This document shows positions 5,924-9,149 of a stretch of 9,149 nt of DNA, in pieces (position 1 is the stretch's first letter; every line of letters begins with the position of its first letter). The notes beneath the pieces are model-generated. The model saw only the letters and a program-made list of their open reading frames with translations. It did no database searches and was not told where the DNA came from. Both the position numbers and the translations under genes were made by a program. Where the stretch lies: positions 1 through 9,149 of the forward strand of contig CACWJV010000183.1 of the NCBI GenBank assembly GCA_902761265.1. Reading direction: 5' to 3'. The stretch comes from Oscillospiraceae bacterium. GTDB taxonomy: Bacteria; Bacillota; Clostridia; Oscillospirales; Acutalibacteraceae.

Positions 5924-5951
5924 AAAAAGCACCCTGCGGGGTGCTTTTTTT
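5922..5951. terminator. icd: icd terminator, 13-bp stem with UNCG tetraloop
   Basis: The A run that includes the last bases of the TAA stop codon (5922-5934) pairs over 13 bp with 5939-5951, ending in seven T. The loop is TGCG closed by C-G, a UNCG-class tetraloop. The A and T runs make it work in either direction. Confidence 0.9.
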
Positions 5952-6000
5952 AGGGCCAAGAGCTAAGGGCCGAGGGCCGAGGGACAAGGGACAAGGGCAC
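5952..6000 (+). repeat. heptad array, consensus AGGGNNN
   Basis: Seven units of exactly 7 bases keep phase: AGGGCCA, AGAGCTA, AGGGCCG, AGGGCCG, AGGGACA, AGGGACA, AGGGCAC. It starts on the base after the icd terminator's T run. The same opening word, TTTAGGGCCAAG, starts the repeat block behind rpsR at 8759. No gene is present. Confidence 0.8.
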
Positions 6001-6014
6001 AGTGCATAGCAGCG

Positions 6015-6101
6015 CCCTTGCCTTCCCCTTTGGGGAAGGTGGCACGCGCCCACACGATTCCCGGCAAAGCAGAAGCGTCAAAAGCGCGTGACGGAAGAGG
6101 T
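6015..6101 (+). repeat. two-hairpin repeat, solitary third copy
   Basis: It matches the right-hand DUF559 repeat element by element. Hairpin 1 has stem 6021-6028 with 6032-6039 and a TTT loop. The conserved block CACGCGCCCAC (6043-6053) follows, then a spacer unlike the others, and GCGCGTGACGG (6084-6094) with a GAGGT end. Hairpin 2 pairs CACGCGC (6043-6049) with GCGCGTG (6084-6090). Total length is 87 against 89 bases in the homologous part. No DUF559 gene is beside it. The remainder of the 5924-6299 gap holds nothing gene-like. Confidence 0.8.
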
Positions 6102-6196
6102 CAGCCGTGTAAAAACCAACAGAACACCAACGGTCAGCGCCGGTATATTTGCGATCGGCTGTCGGCTGTGCCGCACGGCGATCTTTGTTCTCGGAT

Positions 6197-6234
6197 GTCA
6201 AAGCATTTTGACTTTCTTTTTCCGGCTTGTCAAA
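6197..6234. promoter_or_regulatory. possible operator with GTCAAA half-sites
   Basis: GTCAAA (6197-6202) and TTTGAC (6207-6212) form an inverted repeat with a 4-base centre. A third GTCAAA (6229-6234) lies exactly 32 bases after the first, about three helical turns. They sit just upstream of the likely promoter of the XRE regulator, a common place for an autoregulatory operator. Binding is inferred. Confidence 0.4.
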
Positions 6235-6243
6235 CAAATTGGG

Positions 6244-6272
6244 TGGCCATTTTCGTCCGCTTCTGCTATCCT
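6244..6272 (+). promoter_or_regulatory. weak extended -10 promoter of the XRE regulator
   Basis: TATCCT (6267-6272) preceded by TGC (6264-6266) is an extended -10 box. The -35 at 17 bp, TGGCCA, is poor. A weak core promoter would fit a regulator gene under additional control. Confidence 0.35.
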
Positions 6273-6299
6273 GTATGAGAATGAAAGAGAGGTGCTGAT

Positions 6300-6968
6300 A
6301 TGGAAATTGAAATCGGGCAAAAAATCCGGCTTGCAAGAAAACAGGCGGAGCTGACCCAGGAGCAGGCGGCAGAGCAGCTCGGCGTCAGCCGGCAGACGAT
6401 ATCGAATTGGGAAACCGAAAAGTCCTATCCCGATATCCGAAGCGTGATCCGGATGAGCGATCTTTACGGCGTTTCGCTGGATCTGCTGTTAAAAGAGGGT
6501 GCAGAAACGCCGAACAGGTATGTGCAGTACCTGGACGAGAGCACAAATATTGTAAAAAGCAACCGAAACAAAGGAAAACTGATTTTAATTTCCGTCTATC
6601 TTCTGATCTGGTCGTTTTCCATGCTCTTCTTCTGGGTGCTGATGGAACCGAGCGACGCGGGCGGTTTCGCGCTTTTGTTTCTCTGGGGGCTGCTGCCGGT
6701 GCTGACGTTTGTGGAATCTGTGCTGATCGGCACAAACGGCTACTGGGGAAAGCTCGCGTGGCTGGCGGCCCCGATCTTAGGCTTCGGCTATATGATGACG
6801 GAATACTTTACCTTTGAAACCGCCAATCACATGGCGTTCGGCAACCGGAATCTGCCGACGTTTTCTTTGCTGCTGGTCGGCGCCGCCTTCTCCGCTGCCG
6901 GGCTGGGTATCGGCAAAGGGATTCGCTTGTTACGAAACCGCCGCAAACGGGTCAGAACCGAAACTTGA
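6300..6968 (+). CDS. XRE-family transcriptional regulator with four membrane helices
   Basis: A 222-residue protein. Residues 4-64 are a Cro/CI-type helix-turn-helix: IGQKIRLARKQAELTQEQAA, then the recognition segment LGVSRQTISNWETEKSYPDI (27-46), then a helix ending LYGVSLDLLL (55-64). This is the form of SinR/Xre-like regulators. After a polar linker (65-92) come four probable transmembrane helices at about 93-115, 121-143, 149-171 and 186-206, then a basic tail (208-222). The layout puts a DNA-binding domain on the cytoplasmic side of a membrane domain, common in Clostridia and of unknown signal. GAGAGGTG (6287-6294) stands 5 bases before the ATG. A GTCAAA inverted repeat upstream may be its own operator. 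It converges on the lipoprotein gene with a 44-base gap. Its target genes are not evident from the window. Confidence 0.85.
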   Translation: MEIEIGQKIRLARKQAELTQEQAAEQLGVSRQTISNWETEKSYPDIRSVIRMSDLYGVSLDLLLKEGAETPNRYVQYLDESTNIVKSNRNKGKLILISVYLLIWSFSMLFFWVLMEPSDAGGFALLFLWGLLPVLTFVESVLIGTNGYWGKLAWLAAPILGFGYMMTEYFTFETANHMAFGNRNLPTFSLLLVGAAFSAAGLGIGKGIRLLRNRRKRVRTET

Positions 6969-7012
6969 CGCCGCCGATCAAAGTTCGGCGCTGCTGATTG
7001 CAGATGGTTGTG

Positions 7013-7372
7013 TTACGCCTGGGTGTAGGTCAGCACCGTACCGGTGTCGGTGTCGGTCATCGTCAGCGTGCTGCCCTCGATGACATAGTTCCAGGTCTGT
7101 GCCGTTGCGGAGCCTTCATAGGTGATCGCCACACTCGTGCCGTTGTCGACATAGGAAAAGTTCATGATCATGCCTTCGCCTGCATCCCATTGGCCGGTGC
7201 CGTCTTCGTTGAAGGTATAGGCGCAGCCTTCGGCTTCGTTGGCGTTCCATGTGCCCGCAAGCGCGGCTTTCGTCTCGGCGGGTGCGTCGGTCTTGCTGCC
7301 GCAGGCGGCAAACGAAAGGACAACGGCTGCGACCGCCAGCAGGGCGATCAGGGTACGGATGGTTTTTTTCAT
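7013..7372 (-). CDS. small lipoprotein, DUF5640-like lipocalin-type domain
   Basis: A 119-residue exported lipoprotein. MKK and a hydrophobic stretch (8-20) lead to LSFAAC with Cys24, a signal-peptidase II lipobox whose -3 position is Phe rather than the usual Leu. After a short linker, the mature part carries LAGTWNANEAEGCAYTFNEDG (about 38-58) and GSTLTMTDTDTGTVLTYT. This is the beta-rich pattern of small Clostridia lipoproteins assigned to the DUF5640/lipocalin-like group, whose ligand is unknown. The true start is the ATG at 7372, because the in-frame TTG at 7387 is part of the GGAGGT ribosome binding site. It is transcribed alone from a clear promoter and converges on the XRE regulator gene. 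No proper terminator is visible in the 44 bases between them. Confidence 0.8.
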   Translation of the reverse strand: MKKTIRTLIALLAVAAVVLSFAACGSKTDAPAETKAALAGTWNANEAEGCAYTFNEDGTGQWDAGEGMIMNFSYVDNGTSVAITYEGSATAQTWNYVIEGSTLTMTDTDTGTVLTYTQA

Positions 7373-7401
7373 GGTGATTACCTCCAATTCTAGTTTGCTT
7401 T

Positions 7402-7430
7402 ATTTTAGCACTTTTTTCCTTAAATGTAAA
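7402..7430 (-). promoter_or_regulatory. promoter of the lipoprotein gene
   Basis: On the minus strand: TTTACA (complement of 7425-7430), a 17-bp spacer and TAAAAT (complement of 7402-7407), with an extended TGC before the -10 box. Confidence 0.7.
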
Positions 7431-7432
7431 TA

Positions 7433-7599
7433 AGAAAACAAGATGGCAAGAAACAAGATGGCAAGAAACAGAGAGGAAGCGGGAGATTGAACGAAAGGGG
7501 AACACCTTTTATGCGGTTCTGTGCGCTGACTTTCAGAACTACCTGTTTCTTACGCGCGGATCCTCTGATTCTCTTGTCCGCTTGCCTTCTTGCCATCTT
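7433..7599. repeat. 15-bp tandem repeat and its inverted relative
   Basis: AAACAAGATGGCAAG occurs twice in tandem (7436-7450, 7451-7465), with a further partial unit. The 13-mer AAGATGGCAAGAA within it recurs inverted at 7587-7599. On the minus strand, that end reads as phased octamers AAGATGGC, AAGAAGGC, AAGCGGAC and AAGAGAAT. Between the two arms (about 7471-7586) I see no gene or strong structure. This fills most of the 353-base gap between the lipoprotein and rpsF start codons. Confidence 0.6.
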
Positions 7600-7619
7600 C
7601 AAAAAAATTCCAAAACCGC

Positions 7620-7648
7620 TTGACATTTCCCCTTCGCACTGCTATAAT
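7620..7648 (+). promoter_or_regulatory. consensus promoter of the rpsF-ssb-rpsR operon
   Basis: TTGACA (7620-7625), exactly 17 bases, TATAAT (7643-7648) and the extended TGC (7640-7642). Both hexamers match the sigma-A consensus perfectly, as expected for a ribosomal protein operon. Confidence 0.92.
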
Positions 7649-7654
7649 CATAGA

Positions 7655-7719
7655 ACCGCAAATTTGCAAAGCGGATCCTTGCTCTGCGTTTTGCAGGGCC
7701 TCAAGTCCATAAGGAGGTG
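7655..7719 (+). promoter_or_regulatory. structured leader of the rpsF operon
   Basis: The leader of about 70 bases can form CCGC/GCGG (7656-7659 with 7671-7674) around the 10-bp palindrome GCAAATTTGC, then a hairpin CTCTGC/GCAGGG (7682-7687 with 7693-7698). The ribosome binding site AAGGAGGTG (7711-7719) follows. S6:S18 is known to bind rpsF leaders in several bacteria, but I could not match the published motif, so autoregulation here is only a possibility. Confidence 0.35.
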
Positions 7720-7725
7720 CAACAA

Positions 7726-8007
7726 ATGGCAAACAGCTACGAAACCATGTTAGTCTTTTCCGTTGCGAACGGAGACGAAGCCGTGACCGCTCTGGTTGAA
7801 AAGTTCAAGGCGCTCATCGAGGCCAACGGCACGATCGAAAGCGTTGACGAATGGGGCAAGCGCAAGCTCGCGTATCCCATCAACTACGAGACCGAAGGCT
7901 ACTACATGCTCGTCAACTTCACTTGCGAACCGGAATTCCCGGCCGAGCTTGACCGTATCGTCAAGATCACCGAAGGTGTTCTGCGCGCGCTGACCGTGAA
8001 GCAGTAA
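7726..8007 (+). CDS. rpsF: 30S ribosomal protein S6
   Basis: A 93-residue protein of the small ribosomal subunit that binds 16S rRNA in the platform as a heterodimer with S18. The family pattern is clear: YETMLVF at 5-11 (first strand), the helix with VEKFKALIE, and the diagnostic block EWGKRKLAYPI (42-52), then GYYMLVNF (58-65). The length is normal for Gram-positive S6. The ATG at 7726 is chosen because AAGGAGGTG lies 6 bases upstream; a GTG at 7717 is part of that site. It is first in the operon with ssb and rpsR, 12 bases before ssb, whose ribosome binding site overlaps the rpsF stop codon. It lacks the acidic C-terminal tail that E. coli RimK extends. Confidence 0.97.
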   Translation: MANSYETMLVFSVANGDEAVTALVEKFKALIEANGTIESVDEWGKRKLAYPINYETEGYYMLVNFTCEPEFPAELDRIVKITEGVLRALTVKQ

Positions 8008-8019
8008 GGAGGATGCAGC

Positions 8020-8463
8020 ATGATTAACTCTGTCGTTCTCATGGGCCGCCTGGTGGCGGATCCCGAGCTGCGTACCACCACAACGGGCAAATCGGTCTGC
8101 ACGTTCCGCATCGCGGTCGACAGATCCTACGTCCGACAGGGCGAGCAGCGTCAGGCCGACTTCATCACCTGCGTCGCCTGGGAGCAGACCGGCAATTTCA
8201 TCAGCCGCTATTTTACCAAAGGCTCGATGATCGCCGTGACCGGCTCCATCCAGACCCGGAACTACGAAGACAAAACGGGTGCCAAACGTACCGCATTTGA
8301 AGTCAACGTGCGCGAAGCGTCGTTCTGCGGCTCCAAAGCGGAAACCGGCGCCGGCTCCTACAACCAGTCCGCACCCGCGGCACCGGCACAGGCGCCTGCC
8401 TATCAGTCCGCAGCCGTCAACGATTTTGAAGAGATCACCGACGACGAAGATCTTCCGTTCTGA
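8020..8463 (+). CDS. ssb: single-stranded DNA-binding protein
   Basis: A 147-residue SSB that coats single-stranded DNA during replication, recombination and repair as a homotetramer. Residues 1-105 are the OB fold: MINSVVLMGRLVADPELR at the start, FRIAVDR (29-35), ADFITCVAWEQTGNF (46-60) with Trp54 as a DNA-stacking residue, KGSMIAVTGSIQTRNYED (67-84), and FEVNVREASF (93-102). A flexible Ala/Pro/Gln linker (about 107-135) leads to the acidic tip DDEDLPF, the conserved docking peptide for replication and repair partners. Its place between rpsF and rpsR is the standard one for the housekeeping SSB in Firmicutes. AAGGAGG (8006-8012) is 7 bases before the ATG. Confidence 0.97.
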   Translation: MINSVVLMGRLVADPELRTTTTGKSVCTFRIAVDRSYVRQGEQRQADFITCVAWEQTGNFISRYFTKGSMIAVTGSIQTRNYEDKTGAKRTAFEVNVREASFCGSKAETGAGSYNQSAPAAPAQAPAYQSAAVNDFEEITDDEDLPF

Positions 8464-8500
8464 GCAGCAACGAAACCAAGACTAAAAGGAGGAAACAGCA

Positions 8501-8746
8501 ATGGCATTTGAAAAAGGCAATGGCCGTCCCAACAGAAAAGGCCGCAGAAAGGTCTGCGCATTCTGTGTTGATAAAGTGGAAAAGATCGACTACAAAGACG
8601 TTGCGAGACTGCGCAAGTTCACGTCCGATCGCGCCAAGATTTTGCCCCGCCGCGTGACCGGCACCTGCGCCCGTCACCAGCGTGAACTGACCGTGGCCAT
8701 CAAGCGTGCCCGTCAGGTCGCTCTCATGCCCTATACGGCTGACTAA
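8501..8746 (+). CDS. rpsR: 30S ribosomal protein S18, zinc-binding form
   Basis: An 81-residue protein that binds S6 on the platform of the small subunit. Family blocks are IDYKDVARLRKF (29-40), then RAKILPRRVTGT (44-55) and AIKRARQVALMPY (66-78). Cys19 and Cys22 (CAFC) plus Cys56 and His59 (CARH) form a CX2C...CX2H set, so this is a zinc-binding S18. Bacillus S18, as I recall it, lacks this set. A genome may carry a second, zinc-free S18 for zinc shortage, but none is in this window. AAGGAGG (8486-8492) is 8 bases upstream of the ATG, in a 37-base gap after ssb. No classical terminator follows; the repeat mosaic starts 12 bases later. Confidence 0.96.
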   Translation: MAFEKGNGRPNRKGRRKVCAFCVDKVEKIDYKDVARLRKFTSDRAKILPRRVTGTCARHQRELTVAIKRARQVALMPYTAD

Positions 8747-8758
8747 GCAAAACAAAAT

Positions 8759-9020
8759 TTTAGGGCCAAGGGCCAAGGGTCCAGGGCCTAGGGGTTGGGC
8801 GCCGCCTGCGGCGATGCGCCAAAAACACTGGAACGCAGAAAACTCTTTTGTTCCGCAATGCCTGCAACCGGTCACTCCGTCCCTTCATTCCTTAGTCCCT
8901 TAGTCCCTTAGTCCCTCCCTCGGCCCTATGCCATTGGAGTCTCGCCTGCCGGCTCGGTCGTTGCTTCTCAGCCTGCGGCTGAGAGGTCGCCACCGGCGAC
9001 CCGCAACCCTTGGCCCTAAA
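8759..9020. repeat. 262-bp mosaic of heptads, tandem octamers and hairpins
   Basis: TTTAGGGCCAAGGG occurs at 8759-8772 and, inverted, at 9007-9020, so the block has matching ends. Inside, 8762-8796 holds five phased AGGGNNN heptads. A bulged hairpin follows (8798-8806 with 8810-8820). CCTTAGTC is repeated three times in tandem at 8890-8913. Two abutting hairpins, 8966-8984 and 8985-9001, lie near the right end. I find no gene in the 300 bases between rpsR and the minus-strand gene. Confidence 0.65.
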
Positions 9021-9047
9021 CAAGCTGCCCCGCAGGGCAGCTTGTTT
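9018..9047 (-). terminator. terminator of the minus-strand glycosidase-like gene
   Basis: AAACAAGCTGCCC (9018-9030) pairs over 13 bp with 9035-9047. Read on the minus strand, the loop is TGCG closed by C-G, and the stem ends in TTT. It touches the last base of the stop codon of the minus-strand gene. It may also stop + strand transcripts from rpsR. Confidence 0.75.
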
Positions 9048-9149
9048 CACGCAAGAATATACACTTTCACGCTGTGGGGCGGCAGCGTCGCCCGGACCTT
9101 GCCGTCGGTTGTAACGTCCGTGTGCTCCCATACGTCGCGCACGGCGTAG
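9047..9149 (-). CDS. C-terminal end of a probable GH27 alpha-galactosidase (partial)
   Basis: The minus-strand frame ends with 33 residues and TGA. The segment VRDVWEHTDVTTDGKVRATL followed by PPHSVKVYIL closely follows the last strands of the C-terminal antiparallel beta domain of melibiase/GH27 enzymes, usually written RDLW-H followed some 20 residues later by a VPPHG-like turn and a hydrophobic strand. Such enzymes release terminal alpha-galactose from melibiose, raffinose or galactomannan, typical for plant-polysaccharide-degrading gut bacteria. The catalytic barrel lies outside the window, so the function rests only on this tail. Related families with the same beta-sandwich end are possible. 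The gene is convergent to rpsF-ssb-rpsR and is closed by a strong terminator. Confidence 0.6.
   Translation of the reverse strand, partial: YAVRDVWEHTDVTTDGKVRATLPPHSVKVYILA

Noticed and set aside
5048..5959. A 303-codon open frame antisense to icd
   Set aside because: It begins inside the icd terminator and heptad array and shows no domain. The sense strand is unmistakable isocitrate dehydrogenase.
5952..6000. CRISPR-like array
   Set aside because: The units are contiguous 7-mers without unique spacers, and no cas genes are present.
6972..6990. Terminator between the converging regulator and lipoprotein genes
   Set aside because: Only a 6-bp stem (CGCCGA/TCGGCG) with no T run on either side, so I do not count it.
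7655..7710. S6:S18 autoregulatory RNA motif
   Set aside because: Hairpins exist, but I could not match the published conserved loop with confidence from memory, so it is left as a possibility in the leader entry and not claimed.
8798..8820. Terminator of the rpsF operon
   Set aside because: The bulged GC hairpin is followed by A residues on the + strand and has T residues only on the wrong side on the minus strand.

Overview
This window looks like a chromosomal segment of a fairly GC-rich member of the Clostridia (Oscillospiraceae-like). I infer this from strong AAGGAGG ribosome binding sites, sigma-A promoters that often carry an extended TGn -10 box, the rpsF-ssb-rpsR operon, a CX2C...CX2H-type S18, Clostridia-like small lipoproteins and XRE regulators, and intergenic spaces filled with short repeats. 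Nothing in the window fixes the species.

Layout. Positions 1-57 hold the probable last codons and terminator of an upstream + strand gene. Positions 95-739 are a compact unit: one AT-rich DUF559 (Vsr/PD-(D/E)XK-like) endonuclease gene with its own promoter, enclosed by inverted copies of a two-hairpin repeat. A flavodoxin-fold iron-sulfur oxidoreductase (850-1467) and a secreted lipase-like alpha/beta hydrolase (1533-3176) follow on the minus strand, probably as one transcript. The oxidoreductase's ribosome binding site and start codon are tandemly duplicated. A divergent + strand alpha/beta hydrolase (3392-4342), a tRNA-Thr(GGT) gene (4455-4530) and an NADP-dependent isocitrate dehydrogenase (4715-5923) come next, each with its own promoter and terminator.

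Positions 5952-6299 hold an AGGGNNN heptad array, a solitary third copy of the two-hairpin repeat, and a possible operator for the XRE-family membrane-anchored regulator at 6300-6968. That gene converges on a small lipoprotein gene (7013-7372, minus). After another repeat-rich gap and a near-perfect consensus promoter comes rpsF-ssb-rpsR (7726-8746), a translation and replication operon. It is followed by a 262-bp mosaic of short repeats and hairpins. The window ends with the C-terminal end of a minus-strand gene that resembles GH27 alpha-galactosidases, with its terminator.

Most genes are ordinary. The signal worth following is the repeat biology. The DUF559 gene sits between inverted copies of a structured repeat that also occurs alone 5.3 kb away, with a base-pair-preserving change in its stem. 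This arrangement parallels REP/RAYT units, where a single-copy nuclease is bracketed by the palindromes it acts on. No link between DUF559 and such repeats is proven here; it is a hypothesis from layout.
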